A model generated the notes under the pieces. The model was not told the origin of the DNA. It searched no databases and saw only the letters and a program-made list of their open reading frames with translations. Below are positions 52,353 through 60,940 of a DNA stretch of 64,000 nucleotides, in pieces. The first letter of the stretch is position 1. Each line of letters begins with the position of its first letter. This DNA is from Cupriavidus consociatus (GTDB lineage: Bacteria > Pseudomonadota > Gammaproteobacteria > Burkholderiales > Burkholderiaceae): positions 1 through 64,000 of the forward strand of contig NZ_JAGIQA010000013.1 in the NCBI RefSeq assembly GCF_017814975.1, written 5' to 3'. The position numbers and the translations under genes are program-made.

Positions 52353-52640
52353 ATGAAAAACCGCTCCGCCCTCGTCGCTGTCGCCACCATCGCCGCCGCC
52401 CTGTCTGCCGCGCCTGCCTTTGCCAAGGCCGGCAAGTTCGACGTCTTCGCCGATGGCGCCAAGGTGGCCAAGTTCGACGTCTACACGGACGGGGCCAAGA
52501 ACGGCAAGTTCAACCCGTTCACCGATGGGGCGAAGGCTGGCAAGCTCGACGCCTTCGCCGATGGCGCCCGCGCTGGCAAGTTCGACGCGTTTGCCGACGG
52601 CGCCAAGTACGAGACCGGTACCGATCGCGCGCCGCTGTAA
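52353..52640 (+). CDS. Small secreted protein of five 12-residue KFDxFxDG repeats
   Basis: A 95-residue protein. A signal peptide (residues 1-22, cleavage near APAFA) is followed by five tandem repeats of 12 residues (24-83): AKAGKFDVFADG, AKVAKFDVYTDG, AKNGKFNPFTDG, AKAGKLDAFADG and ARAGKFDAFADG. It ends AKYETGTDRAPL. Each repeat has an Asp-aromatic-Asp-Gly pattern plus one to three basic residues. I do not recognise the family with certainty; small secreted repeat proteins of this kind are seen in this bacterial group, sometimes in stress contexts. Possible roles are cation binding or surface association; neither is shown. Two hairpin terminators follow. Confidence 0.85.
   Translation: MKNRSALVAVATIAAALSAAPAFAKAGKFDVFADGAKVAKFDVYTDGAKNGKFNPFTDGAKAGKLDAFADGARAGKFDAFADGAKYETGTDRAPL
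52422..52601 (+). repeat. Five 36-bp coding repeats
   Basis: Five 36-bp units starting with GCCAAG, GCGAAG or GCCCGC and containing GGCAAGTTCGAC, encoding the 12-residue repeats of the secreted protein. The units have diverged in third positions and a few codons, so the array is not recent. Confidence 0.85.
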
Positions 52641-52694
52641 GCGGCTCGTCCCTCCGGGGCCGCTACCGCAACAAGGCTCCTGCAAGCGCGATCC

Positions 52695-52731
52695 GGGGCC
52701 GCTCCTCCCCAGAGCGGCCCCTTCTGTTTCT
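52695..52731 (+). terminator. Terminator after the repeat-protein gene
   Basis: Stem GGGGCCGCTC (52695-52704) and GAGCGGCCCC (52712-52721) with a 7-nt loop, followed by TTCTGTTTCTG. Confidence 0.88.
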
Positions 52732-52787
52732 GCCTGGTCTCCAACCGGCTTTGGGAGGGTCAAATGCCTCTCCCACTTTATTGGAGA

Positions 52788-52830
52788 AGAAGCCCGCAAC
52801 CGGCACGCCCGGCTGCGGGCTTCTTTGTTT
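52788..52830 (+). terminator. Second terminator-like hairpin in tandem
   Basis: Stem AGAAGCCCGCA (52788-52798) and TGCGGGCTTCT (52814-52824) with a small GC-rich inner helix in the loop, followed by TTGTTT. A further small hairpin (GGGAG / CTCCC) lies at 52753-52774, so the 52700-52830 segment could be a small RNA ending here. Confidence 0.8.
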
Positions 52831-52889
52831 CGGTACGCGGCCGGTCGAGGGCCGTATGGCGATCGATTATGCCAGACGGCACAAATGAA

Positions 52890-52912
52890 AAACGGGCCCT
52901 TACGGCCCGTTT
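52890..52912 (-). terminator. Terminator of the glycine-zipper gene
   Basis: Stem AAACGGGCC (52890-52898) and GGCCCGTTT (52904-52912) with a 5-nt loop. On the minus strand the T-run corresponds to GAAAAACG on the plus strand. Confidence 0.88.
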
Positions 52913-52930
52913 CTGCTCCACCACGGACGA

Positions 52931-53383
52931 TCAGTCATCGTAGTGATGGTGGTGATGCTTGTGCTTCTTGCGCTTGTAATGGCTCTTGTAATAACGACGG
53001 TCATCGTCATACGAGTTGCTGCGCGAAATATTGCCGCCCAGCGCTGCACCGGCACCGCCGCCCAGGCCCGCGCCGATCAGGCCGCCGGTACGGCCGCCCA
53101 TGGCGTTGCCGGCCGCGGTACCTGCGCCACCGCCCAGCGCGCCGCCGATGATGGCACCCGTGCGCTCGCGGCGGTTGGACGTCACGGCGCCGCCTGCGCC
53201 GCCACCCACCGCACCACCGATCACTGCGCCGGTGCTGCCACCGAGCGCACCGCCCACTGCGGCACCGGCGACGCCGCCGAGCGCGCCGCCCAGGGCGTTG
53301 TTCATGTCGCCCGCGAAGGCCGGCAGCGCGCTGGCCGCCAGGGCGAGGGCAATGGTCAGATTGCGAACGGGATGGCGAGTCAT
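52931..53383 (-). CDS. Glycine-zipper protein with His-rich tail
   Basis: A 150-residue protein. A signal peptide (to AFAGD at about 25) is followed by three or more glycine-zipper segments (ALGGALGGVAGAAVGGALGG, AVIGGAVGGGAGG, IGGALGGGAGTAAGNAMGG), typical of membrane-inserting Gly-zipper domains. The C-terminus is basic and His-rich (YKRKKHKHHHHHYDD), a likely metal-binding or charged tail. It is probably an envelope protein. ATG 53383 follows an AAGGAC Shine-Dalgarno. Its function is unknown. Confidence 0.85.
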   Translation of the reverse strand: MTRHPVRNLTIALALAASALPAFAGDMNNALGGALGGVAGAAVGGALGGSTGAVIGGAVGGGAGGAVTSNRRERTGAIIGGALGGGAGTAAGNAMGGRTGGLIGAGLGGGAGAALGGNISRSNSYDDDRRYYKSHYKRKKHKHHHHHYDD

Positions 53384-53529
53384 CTGTTTTGTCCTTTGAA
53401 TTGCCATGATGTGTCGCAAGTGTAGAGAAGGAGCCCCACCCTTGCTGTAACCACCTGTAAAGGCCTGTAACCCGCTACAGAAACGGCGTAACCGCGCAAT
53501 AAAAACGCGGTAAAAATACAACACCTAAT

Positions 53530-53557
53530 AAAAAGACAGGCGACCATGTGATCGCCT
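53530..53557 (-). terminator. Terminator of the cstA-ybdD operon
   Basis: Stem AGGCGA (53538-53543) and TCGCCT (53552-53557) with an 8-nt loop. On the minus strand it is followed by GTCTTTTTATT. It lies 53 bp past the ybdD-like stop. Confidence 0.75.
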
Positions 53558-53609
53558 ATCTTCTTTGTCTGCACCCGGAGCAGCGCCCGGATGCATTGTC
53601 ACTGCGTGC

Positions 53610-53804
53610 TCAGCAACACTTGCCCTGCCCGCCGCCGTACCGCGCTTCCTGGCGCTCGCGGAAGAACTCTTCGTAGCTCATCGGCGCTCGGTCCGGGTGC
53701 GTGCTCTCCATGTGCGCCACATAAGTCTGGTAGTCGGGCAATCCGACCATCAAGCGCAGCGACTGACCGAGATAACGCCCCATCGTACCCAGTTGTTCCA
53801 GCAT
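53610..53804 (-). CDS. YbdD/YjiX family small protein
   Basis: A 64-residue protein starting MLEQLGTMGRYLGQSLRLMV and containing GLPDYQTYVAHMESTHPDRA and YEEFFRERQEARYGG. It ends in GKCC with two terminal cysteines. Small proteins of this family are encoded after cstA in many bacteria and are thought to assist the transporter. It starts 20 bp after the cstA stop, so it is in one operon with it. Confidence 0.93.
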   Translation of the reverse strand: MLEQLGTMGRYLGQSLRLMVGLPDYQTYVAHMESTHPDRAPMSYEEFFRERQEARYGGGQGKCC

Positions 53805-53824
53805 GGCGGGCTCCTTGTCGAGTA

Positions 53825-55897
53825 TCAGGACTGGGCCGAGGCCGTTCCCGGCAGCGGCTCGAACGGCGTTTCCTTGTCGGTCGGGCGGTTCACCGCGCGG
53901 GCCTGCATTGCGGTCTTGAAGCCGTAGAACACGATCGACAGCACCACCACCATGAACAGCGCGCACAGGCCGGCGTCGAGGTAATCGTTGAAGACGATGC
54001 GGTGCATCTGCTCCATCGACTTGGCCGGGGCCAGCACCTTGCCTTCCGCAATGGCGGCGCTGAACTTGGCGGCGTGGGTCAGGAAGCTGACCTTCGGGTC
54101 GGCGTGGAATAGCTTCTGCCAGCCAGCGGTCAGTGTGCAGATCAGCAGCCAGACGGTCGGCACCAGCGTGACCCAGGCGTACTGGCCGCGCTTCATCTTG
54201 ACCAGCACGCAGGTGCCCAGCACCAGCGCCACCGCGGCCAGCATCTGGTTGGAGATGCCGAACAGCGGCCACAGCGTGTTGATGCCGCCAAGCGGATCGA
54301 CCACGCCCTGGTACAGGAAGTAGCCCCAGGCCGCCACGGTCAGCGCGGTGGCGATCAGGTTGGCCGGCAGCGAGTCGGTGCGCTTCATCGACGGCACGAA
54401 GCTGCCCAGCAGGTCCTGCAGCATGAAGCGGCCGGCGCGGGTGCCCGCGTCGACGGCGGTCAGGATGAAGAGCGCCTCGAACAGGATGGCGAAGTGGTAC
54501 CAGAACGCCATCATGGCCTGGCCGCCCACCACCTGGTGCAGGATGTGTGCGATGCCTACGGCCAGCGTCGGCGCGCCGCCGGCGCGCGAGATGATGGTGT
54601 TCTCGCCGACGTCCTTGGCGGTCTGCACCAGCACGTCAGGCGTGATGACAAAGCCCCAGGTCGACACGGCCTGCGCCACCGCTTCCGGCGTTGTGCCGAT
54701 CACGGCGGCCGGGCTGTTCATGGCGAAGTACACGCCCGGCTCGATCACCGCGGCGGCCACCAGCGCCATGATGGCGACGAAGGACTCGGCCAGCATCGCG
54801 CCATAGCCGATGAAGCGCGCGTGTGATTCGTTCTCCAGCAGCTTGGGCGTGGTGCCCGACGAGATCAGCGCATGGAAGCCCGATACCGCGCCGCAGGCGA
54901 TGGTGATGAACAGGAACGGGAACAGGTTGCCCGACCACACCGGCCCGCCGCCCTGGGCGAACTGCGTGAATGCCGGCATCTTCAGCTCCGGCGCCACGAT
55001 CAGGATGCCCACTGCCAGTGCGATGATGGTGCCGATCTTCAGGAAGGTCGACAGGTAGTCGCGCGGGGCCAGCAGCAGCCACACCGGCAGCACGGCGGCG
55101 ATAAAGCCGTAGATGATCAGCATCCAGGTCAGCGCCTTGCCGTCGTAGGTGAACAGCGGGGCCAGCGTGGCGCTCTCATGCACGTACTGGCCGCCGATGA
55201 TGGCCAGCATCAGCAGCACGAAGCCGATCACCGATACCTCGCCGATGCGGCCCGGCCGGATGTAGCGGGTGTAGATGCCCATGAAGATGGCGATGGGAAT
55301 GGTCACCGCCACGGTAAAGGTGCCCCACGGCGAGTCCGCCAGCGCCTTCACCACGATCAGGGCCAGCACCGCCAGGATGATGATCATGATCATGAAGCAG
55401 CCGAACAGCGCGATCATGCCCGGCACCGTGCCCATTTCGGACTTGACCAGGTCGCCCAGCGAGCGGCCGTCGCGGCGCGTGGAGATGAACAGCACCATGA
55501 AGTCTTGCACCGCGCCGGCGAACACCACGCCGGCCAGCAGCCACAGCATGCCCGGCATGTAGCCCATCTGGGCGGCCAGCACCGGGCCGACAAGCGGGCC
55601 GGCGCCGGCGATCGCGGCGAAGTGGTGGCCAAACAGCACCGCCTTGTTGGTCGGCACGTAGTCCAGGCCGTCGTTGTGACGCCAGGCCGGTGTCATGCGT
55701 TTCGGGTCGAGCTGCATCACCTTGTCGGCAATAAAGCGGCTGTAGTAGCGGTAGGCGATCAGGTAGATGCAGAGCGCGGCGACCACGATCCACAGCGCGC
55801 TGACGGCCTCGCCGCGCGCCAGCGCGACGGTGCCGAAGGCAAACGCGCCGAGCACGGCGACGGCCAGCCACACCAGGTGTTCTCCGATGCGATTCAT
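53825..55897 (-). CDS. cstA: Carbon starvation protein CstA (peptide/pyruvate transporter)
   Basis: A 690-residue integral membrane protein with about 16 to 18 transmembrane segments. CstA signatures include RRDGRSLGDLVKSEMG, FGHHFAAIAGAGPLVGPVLA, FHALISSGTTPKLLENESHA and AVDAGTRAGRFMLQDLLGS. The family transports peptides or pyruvate. ATG 55897 follows a GGAGACC Shine-Dalgarno and gives the family N-terminus MNRIGEHLVWLAVAVLG. It faces a Cache histidine kinase and NarL-type regulator across a 399-bp divergent region with a palindromic operator, so it is probably controlled by that system. Confidence 0.95.
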   Translation of the reverse strand: MNRIGEHLVWLAVAVLGAFAFGTVALARGEAVSALWIVVAALCIYLIAYRYYSRFIADKVMQLDPKRMTPAWRHNDGLDYVPTNKAVLFGHHFAAIAGAGPLVGPVLAAQMGYMPGMLWLLAGVVFAGAVQDFMVLFISTRRDGRSLGDLVKSEMGTVPGMIALFGCFMIMIIILAVLALIVVKALADSPWGTFTVAVTIPIAIFMGIYTRYIRPGRIGEVSVIGFVLLMLAIIGGQYVHESATLAPLFTYDGKALTWMLIIYGFIAAVLPVWLLLAPRDYLSTFLKIGTIIALAVGILIVAPELKMPAFTQFAQGGGPVWSGNLFPFLFITIACGAVSGFHALISSGTTPKLLENESHARFIGYGAMLAESFVAIMALVAAAVIEPGVYFAMNSPAAVIGTTPEAVAQAVSTWGFVITPDVLVQTAKDVGENTIISRAGGAPTLAVGIAHILHQVVGGQAMMAFWYHFAILFEALFILTAVDAGTRAGRFMLQDLLGSFVPSMKRTDSLPANLIATALTVAAWGYFLYQGVVDPLGGINTLWPLFGISNQMLAAVALVLGTCVLVKMKRGQYAWVTLVPTVWLLICTLTAGWQKLFHADPKVSFLTHAAKFSAAIAEGKVLAPAKSMEQMHRIVFNDYLDAGLCALFMVVVLSIVFYGFKTAMQARAVNRPTDKETPFEPLPGTASAQS

Positions 55898-56296
55898 AGT
55901 GAAGGTCTCCTCAGACCGGGATTTGGAAAGCCTGCGGCGGCGAAGGACTGGTAACTGGCAACGGGTGGGTGGCGGCGGGCGCGCCTGGGCGGGCAGCTGG
56001 GGCAATCCGGCGGTGAAGGTGTCTCCTGGGATCTGGCTGCTGCTCGCCCGGTTCGTGTCGTTTCCGGATCTCGTCTTGCAGGCAGGCGGTGCACCATCCG
56101 GGTAGGCCGGTGCACCAGCTGCGTGGACGCGCGCGCCTTGTTGGGGCGGCTTGCGTGTCCGGCGTGTAGTATTGACACCCGCCAAACCCCGCACAAGCGC
56201 GTAACTACGCAGCACTTATGCGTAGTACTACGCAAATCGACGGTGGCATGCCGCCCGCGCGGCATCGGTGTTTACCCCCGGTCCTCCCGGTCTTGT
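55898..56296. other. 399-bp divergent region between cstA and the histidine kinase
   Basis: No gene is seen. The notable element is a palindrome plus half-site of TGCGTAGT/ACTACGCA (56204-56234). The TTGACA at 56172-56177 is a possible -35 for the kinase operon. Confidence 0.7.
56204..56234. promoter_or_regulatory. Palindromic operator TGCGTAGT/ACTACGCA with an extra half-site
   Basis: ACTACGCA at 56204-56211, then the perfect 16-bp palindrome TGCGTAGTACTACGCA at 56219-56234, giving three copies of one 8-mer in alternating orientation. It lies 62 bp before the kinase start and about 325 bp upstream of cstA. It is a candidate binding site for the downstream response regulator. Confidence 0.75.
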
Positions 56297-57715
56297 ATGA
56301 AACTCCGTCAGAAGATCCTGTTACTCGCGGTGGCGCCCTTGGCGGTGGCCATGCTGGGTATCGCGCTTGCCGTGCGCTACCAGGCGACGCAACTGGCGCA
56401 GCACGAGCGTGCGCTGGTCGAAGCCGCGTACCTGCAAAGCAAGGAAATGGAGCTGCGCCACTACGTAGAACTGGCACAGAGCGCGATCGCTCCGATGGTG
56501 CGGTCCGGCCGCGCCGACCTGGCCACGCGGCAGGCGGCAATGGAGGCACTGGCCCGCCTCGACTATGGCCCTGACGGCTACTTCTTCTTGTACGACCTGC
56601 AGGGCCGCAACCTGATGCACCCGCGCCAGCCGGAACTGGTCGGCAAGGACTTGTGGACCATGCGCGACGCCGAGGGCACGCTACCTATCCAGAAACTGAT
56701 CTCCGCCGCCAAGGCGGGAGGCGGCGCCGTGCGCTACCAGTGGAAGAAGCCATCGTCGCAACAACTTGCGCCCAAGCTTGGCTACGTCGTGGCGGTGCCG
56801 GAGTGGGGCTGGATGCTCGGTACCGGCATCTACCTCGATGACGTCGAGCGCACGCTGCGCCAACTCGATGCGCGCGCCGAGACGGACATCCGCGAGACTA
56901 TGGCCTGGATCGGCGTGATTGCCGCGGTGAGCATCCTGCTGGTGGCGGCCAGCGGCCTTGCGCTCAATGTCAGCGAGCACCGGGAGGCCGACGCCAAGCT
57001 GCGCCAGCTGGCACAGCGCGTGGTGCAGTCGCAGGAAGAGGAACGCGCGCGGCTGTCGCGTGAGCTCCACGACGGCATCAGCCAGCTGCTGGTTTCGGTC
57101 AAGCTGGTGCTGGAGACCGCCACCAACCGGCTGCGGCTGGCCCCGGCAGAAGGCGCCGCGGTGGCGCCGGTGCTGGGCATGGCGCTGAACCGGCTTGACA
57201 CGGTTTTCAACGAAGTGCGGCGGGTGGCGCGCAATTTGCGGCCGGCGTTGCTGGATGACCTCGGACTCTTTGCCGCGCTCCAGCACCTGGCGCGCGAGAT
57301 GCAAGGCGGCAGCGGGCTGCAGATCTCGGTGATTCAATCAGGCACCCCGCGCGAGTTGCCGGACGAGCAGGCCACTGCGCTATTCCGCATTGCTCAGGAG
57401 GCGCTGACCAACGTGGAGCGCCATGCGAATGCCCGGCACGTCAGCGTGTTGCTGGCATTTGATGCTGACGCCACCAGGCTGACCGTGCGCGACGATGGCA
57501 GCGGCTTCGACGTGGCGCGCATGCAGGTCGATCCGCAGCGCGGCATCGGACTGCGCAATCTGGGCGAGCGCATCGCTGCGCTGTGTGGGCAGTTTGGCAT
57601 TGTTTCCGGCATTGGCGGTACGGAGCTGGTGGCTGCCTTGCCTCTGACCAAGGCGGCGCCCCGCGTTGCCGCCGTTTCGCATGATCCTGTTTCCGATGGA
57701 CCTTCGCAGTCATGA
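56297..57715 (+). CDS. Histidine kinase with Cache sensor (HisKA_3 type)
   Basis: A 472-residue membrane kinase. The first transmembrane segment (about 5-26) is followed by a single Cache periplasmic sensor domain (LDYGPDGYFFLYDLQGRNLM, VGKDLWTMRDAEG, PEWGWMLGTGIYLDDVE) and a second segment (about 200-225). The HisKA_3 H-box is RLSRELHDGISQLLVSVKLVLE and the ATPase part has FRIAQEALTNVERHA and GIGLRNLGERIAAL. Cache domains of this type bind small organic acids. The response regulator gene overlaps its stop by 4 bp. The start MKLRQKILLLA at 56297 gives the proper transmembrane segment. Confidence 0.92.
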   Translation: MKLRQKILLLAVAPLAVAMLGIALAVRYQATQLAQHERALVEAAYLQSKEMELRHYVELAQSAIAPMVRSGRADLATRQAAMEALARLDYGPDGYFFLYDLQGRNLMHPRQPELVGKDLWTMRDAEGTLPIQKLISAAKAGGGAVRYQWKKPSSQQLAPKLGYVVAVPEWGWMLGTGIYLDDVERTLRQLDARAETDIRETMAWIGVIAAVSILLVAASGLALNVSEHREADAKLRQLAQRVVQSQEEERARLSRELHDGISQLLVSVKLVLETATNRLRLAPAEGAAVAPVLGMALNRLDTVFNEVRRVARNLRPALLDDLGLFAALQHLAREMQGGSGLQISVIQSGTPRELPDEQATALFRIAQEALTNVERHANARHVSVLLAFDADATRLTVRDDGSGFDVARMQVDPQRGIGLRNLGERIAALCGQFGIVSGIGGTELVAALPLTKAAPRVAAVSHDPVSDGPSQS

Positions 57716-58386
57716 ATATTTCGTTTGAGCCCATCCATGCCGAGGCGCCGGCGCGTGTCTTGCTGATCGACGACCACGCGCTGGTGCGCGACGGCATGCG
57801 CATGCATCTGGCGTTGCAGCCGGGTTTGCGGGTCGTTGGGGAAGCCGACGATGGCGAGGCGGCGCTGGCCTGGCTGGGGCATGCCGGCGAGGCTGACATG
57901 CCGGATCTTGTGATCACCGATATCGGCATGCGCGGCATGGGAGGAATTGCGCTGGCGGCGGCGTTGCATGACCGCTATCCGGAACTGGCGGTGTTGATCG
58001 TGTCGATGCACGACAACCTGGAATATGTGCGGCAGGCGGTTCGGGCTGGGGCGCGGGGTTATGTCTTGAAGGATGCGCCGGCGGATGAGTTGATCGCTGC
58101 GATACAGGCGGTGCTGGCTGGGCGGGTGTTTTATAGCGCGCGGATTGCTCGGGGCATGGCGGAACAGAACCCGGGACCGCTTGATGCGTTGACGCGGCGT
58201 GAGCGGGATATTCTTGGGTGTATTGGGCGGGGGATGGCGAATAAGGAAATTGCTGCGCAGCTGGGGGTGTCGGTGCGGACGGTGGAGACGCATCGGCTTA
58301 ATCTCAAGCGGAAGCTTGGGATTGAGGGGCGGGCGGGGTTGGTGAAATATGCGGTCGAGGTGGTGGGGGAGGTTGAGGGAGGATAA
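57712..58386 (+). CDS. NarL/FixJ-family response regulator
   Basis: A 224-residue regulator. The receiver has acidic residues in LLIDDHALVRDGM, phospho-acceptor Asp70 in LVITDIGMRGMGG and Lys in GYVLKDAPADELIAA. The C-terminal LuxR-type helix-turn-helix contains TRRERDILGCIGRGMANKEI and AAQLGVSVRTVETHRLNLKRKLG. It overlaps the kinase gene by 4 bp. Its second half, from about 57960, has codon use unlike the first (GGG, GAT, ATT and TTG frequent instead of GGC, GAC, ATC and CTG). It is probably the regulator that binds the palindrome at 56204-56234. Confidence 0.93.
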   Translation: MNISFEPIHAEAPARVLLIDDHALVRDGMRMHLALQPGLRVVGEADDGEAALAWLGHAGEADMPDLVITDIGMRGMGGIALAAALHDRYPELAVLIVSMHDNLEYVRQAVRAGARGYVLKDAPADELIAAIQAVLAGRVFYSARIARGMAEQNPGPLDALTRRERDILGCIGRGMANKEIAAQLGVSVRTVETHRLNLKRKLGIEGRAGLVKYAVEVVGEVEGG

Positions 58387-58462
58387 AAGGCGGATAGGTT
58401 TTTGGGTTTGGTGCCTTGCGGCTATGCCGCAGCAAAACCAATATTCCAAAAGACAAATAAAA

Positions 58463-58493
58463 AAACGCTCGCCCAATTCGAAGGCGAGCGTTT
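58463..58493. terminator. Bidirectional terminator between the response regulator and pckG
   Basis: Stem AAACGCTCGCC (58463-58473) and GGCGAGCGTTT (58483-58493), loop CAATTCGAA, with an A-rich left flank and T after the stem. A smaller hairpin (TGCGGC / GCCGCA, 58417-58431) precedes it. It serves the convergent genes ending at 58386 and 58563. Confidence 0.9.
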
Positions 58494-58562
58494 CAAATCA
58501 AAGGAAATAGAGAATTAGAGCTAACTATTAGCTAATACCGCCACAGCGATAAAAACAAAAAA

Positions 58563-60419
58563 TCAACCCTCAATCCGCTTACCCAAAGCCGCCCGCGTTT
58601 CCGCCAGCGCCTGCGGCAAATGATGCTTCAACTGCGTGAACAACTCATCATGCAACACCAGCTCCTTCTGCCAGGCATCGCGATCAATCGAGGTCACCTG
58701 CGCGAATTGCGCCGGCGAAAACTCAACCCCATTCCAGTTCAGGTCCTCATACCGCGGCGTCGTGCCAAACACGTGCTCGGCGCCCTGCCCCTTGCCTTCC
58801 ACGCGGTCGATCATCCACGAGAGAACGCGCATGTTCTCGCCAAAGCCAGGCCACACGAAATTGCCATCGGCATCCTTGCGGAACCAGTTCACGCAATAGA
58901 TCTTGGGCGGCCTGGCGCCCGAGGCTTCGAGCTTCTTGCCCAGTTCCAGCCAGTGGCCGAAGTAGTCGCTCATGTTGTAGCCGCAGAACGGCAGCATGGC
59001 GAACGGGTCGCGGCGTACCACCCCTTGCTGGCCGGCGGCCGCGGCGGTGGTTTCCGAGCCCATGGTGGCAGCCATATAGACGCCTTCGGTCCAGTTGCGC
59101 GCCTCGGTCACCAGCGGCACCGTGGTCGAACGGCGGCCGCCGAAGATGAACGCATCAATGGGTACGCCCGCCGGGTTGTCCCAGTTCTCGTCGATCGACG
59201 GACACTGCGATGCCGGGGCCGTGAAGCGCGCATTCGGGTGTGCCGCCTTGGCGCCGGTGGCCTTGGCGAGCTCCGGCGTCCAGTCCTTGCCCTGCCAGTC
59301 GACCAAATGCGCCGGCGCTTCCTTGGTCATGCCTTCCCACCACACGTCGCCGTCGTCGGTCAGCGCCACGTTGGTGAAGATGACGTTCTCCTTCAGCGTC
59401 GCCATCGCGTTGTAATTGGTCTTCTCGCTGGTGCCCGGCGCCACGCCGAAGTAGCCGGCTTCCGGGTTGATCGCGTACAGGCGGCCATCCTTGCCCGGCT
59501 TGATCCAGGCGATGTCGTCGCCGATGGTGGTGACCTTCCAGCCCTCGAAACCCTTGGGCGGAATCAGCATCGCGAAGTTGGTCTTGCCGCAGGCCGACGG
59601 GAATGCCGCGGCGACGTGGTATTTCTTGCCTTCCGGCGAGGTCACGCCCAGGATCAGCATGTGCTCGGCCAGCCAGCCTTCATCGCGGCCCATGGTCGAG
59701 GCAATGCGGAGCGCGAAGCACTTCTTGCCCAGCAGCGCATTGCCGCCGTAGCCCGAGCCGAACGACCAGATTTCACGCGTTTCCGGGAAATGGACAATGT
59801 ACTTGGTCGGGTTGCACGGCCACGGCACGTCCTTCTCGCCGGCGGCGAGCGGCTTGCCGACGGTGTGCACGCACGGCACGAACTCGCCGTCGGTGCCCAG
59901 CACGTCATACACAGCGCGGCCCATGCGCGTCATGATGCGCATATTGACCGCCACGTATGGCGAATCGGACAGTTCCACGCCGATATGCGCGATCGGCGAG
60001 CCCAGCGGACCCATCGAGAATGGCACCACGTACAGCGTGCGGCCGCGCATGCAGCCTTCGAACAAGCCATTCAGCGTCTGGCGCATCTCGGCCGGTGCGG
60101 TCCAGTTGTTGGTGGGACCGGCATCTTCCTGCCGTTCCGAGCAGATAAAGGTCCGGTCTTCAACGCGTGCCACGTCCGACGGATCCGACAGCGCCAGGAA
60201 GGAATTCTTGCGCTTGGCCGGGTTCAGCCGCTTCATGGTGCCGGCGGCGACCATCTGCTCGCACAGGCGGTCGTATTCTTCCTGCGAACCGTCGCACCAG
60301 TAGATATTGTCAGGCTTGGTCAGCGCGGCGATGCCGGCGACCCAGGCCACCAGCTTGGGGTGCTTGACCCAGGCCGGGGCATTCACTGGCGCCGTGCCTT
60401 GCATCGTGGGGTGGTTCAT
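58563..60419 (-). CDS. pckG: Phosphoenolpyruvate carboxykinase (GTP)
   Basis: A 618-residue GTP-dependent PEPCK that converts oxaloacetate to PEP in gluconeogenesis. The kinase-1 motif is [16 protein letters not shown], the kinase-2 region has [20 protein letters not shown], and [15 protein letters not shown] and [14 protein letters not shown] are conserved. A Shine-Dalgarno (TGGAG) precedes ATG 60419. The last 60 codons, like those of the convergent response regulator, use many TTG, GAT, CAT and ATT codons. Confidence 0.97.
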   Translation of the reverse strand: MNHPTMQGTAPVNAPAWVKHPKLVAWVAGIAALTKPDNIYWCDGSQEEYDRLCEQMVAAGTMKRLNPAKRKNSFLALSDPSDVARVEDRTFICSERQEDAGPTNNWTAPAEMRQTLNGLFEGCMRGRTLYVVPFSMGPLGSPIAHIGVELSDSPYVAVNMRIMTRMGRAVYDVLGTDGEFVPCVHTVGKPLAAGEKDVPWPCNPTKYIVHFPETREIWSFGSGYGGNALLGKKCFALRIASTMGRDEGWLAEHMLILGVTSPEGKKYHVAAAFPSACGKTNFAMLIPPKGFEGWKVTTIGDDIAWIKPGKDGRLYAINPEAGYFGVAPGTSEKTNYNAMATLKENVIFTNVALTDDGDVWWEGMTKEAPAHLVDWQGKDWTPELAKATGAKAAHPNARFTAPASQCPSIDENWDNPAGVPIDAFIFGGRRSTTVPLVTEARNWTEGVYMAATMGSETTAAAAGQQGVVRRDPFAMLPFCGYNMSDYFGHWLELGKKLEASGARPPKIYCVNWFRKDADGNFVWPGFGENMRVLSWMIDRVEGKGQGAEHVFGTTPRYEDLNWNGVEFSPAQFAQVTSIDRDAWQKELVLHDELFTQLKHHLPQALAETRAALGKRIEG

Positions 60420-60776
60420 ACTGCAACTCCAGGTTTGTAAAGGGAAGAAGGGAAGGGAAACCTTGCAAAGCCTGGCCGGCGGGCGGTTGATGCGCTGCTC
60501 GCGCGGTGGACGGAATCGCTGGATCGCGGCATGGGGGTCGCCATGTCCCGATCGTCACATCCCGTTACAACTCCGCGGCGGCCCGTGTTGTGCAAAAGGT
60601 CGCGGCGGTCCCTGCGGCTGCGCTAAAGTTGCGCTTCGCCCGCGCAGGGGTAGCTGCGCGCGCCGGGCGGGCTTTGTCCAGTGGCGTTCGCATGTCGGGA
60701 GCAAAGCTCGACCGACAATCCGCGGCGGCACCGGAGCGGGCAAGGATACCACTGGCGCACCCCCCTGTTTTTTGCT

Positions 60777-60803
60777 GCGCAACAATTGACACCGTTGTTC
60801 CGC
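60777..60803. promoter_or_regulatory. Inverted repeat GCGCAACAA-N9-TTGTTCCGC
   Basis: Two 9-bp arms (60777-60785 and 60795-60803) complementary at 8 of 9 positions, 138 bp upstream of the dehydrogenase start. The symmetry fits a dimeric regulator's operator. Confidence 0.5.
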
Positions 60804-60853
60804 AAGAGATGTTCCACCTCGCGGCGGCCCGACATGCTGGCGCCGACGCTGGG

Positions 60854-60862
60854 TTATCCACA
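60854..60862 (+). other. Perfect DnaA box (TTATCCACA)
   Basis: A single exact match in the intergenic region, 79 bp upstream of the 2-hydroxyacid dehydrogenase start. Confidence 0.5.
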
Positions 60863-60940
60863 ATACTGTTGGGCGGCGCGCGGCTCGGTTGCCGCGCGCA
60901 CCAACCGGCACAAGCGCCGGAAGACAAACCAGAGTTGCCG

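Larger units (their letters stand above)
60420..60940. other. 521-bp divergent region between pckG and the dehydrogenase
   Basis: No convincing gene. It holds an inverted repeat at 60777-60803 and a perfect DnaA box at 60854. The pckG promoter should lie at the left side, but no clear elements were recognised. Confidence 0.7.
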
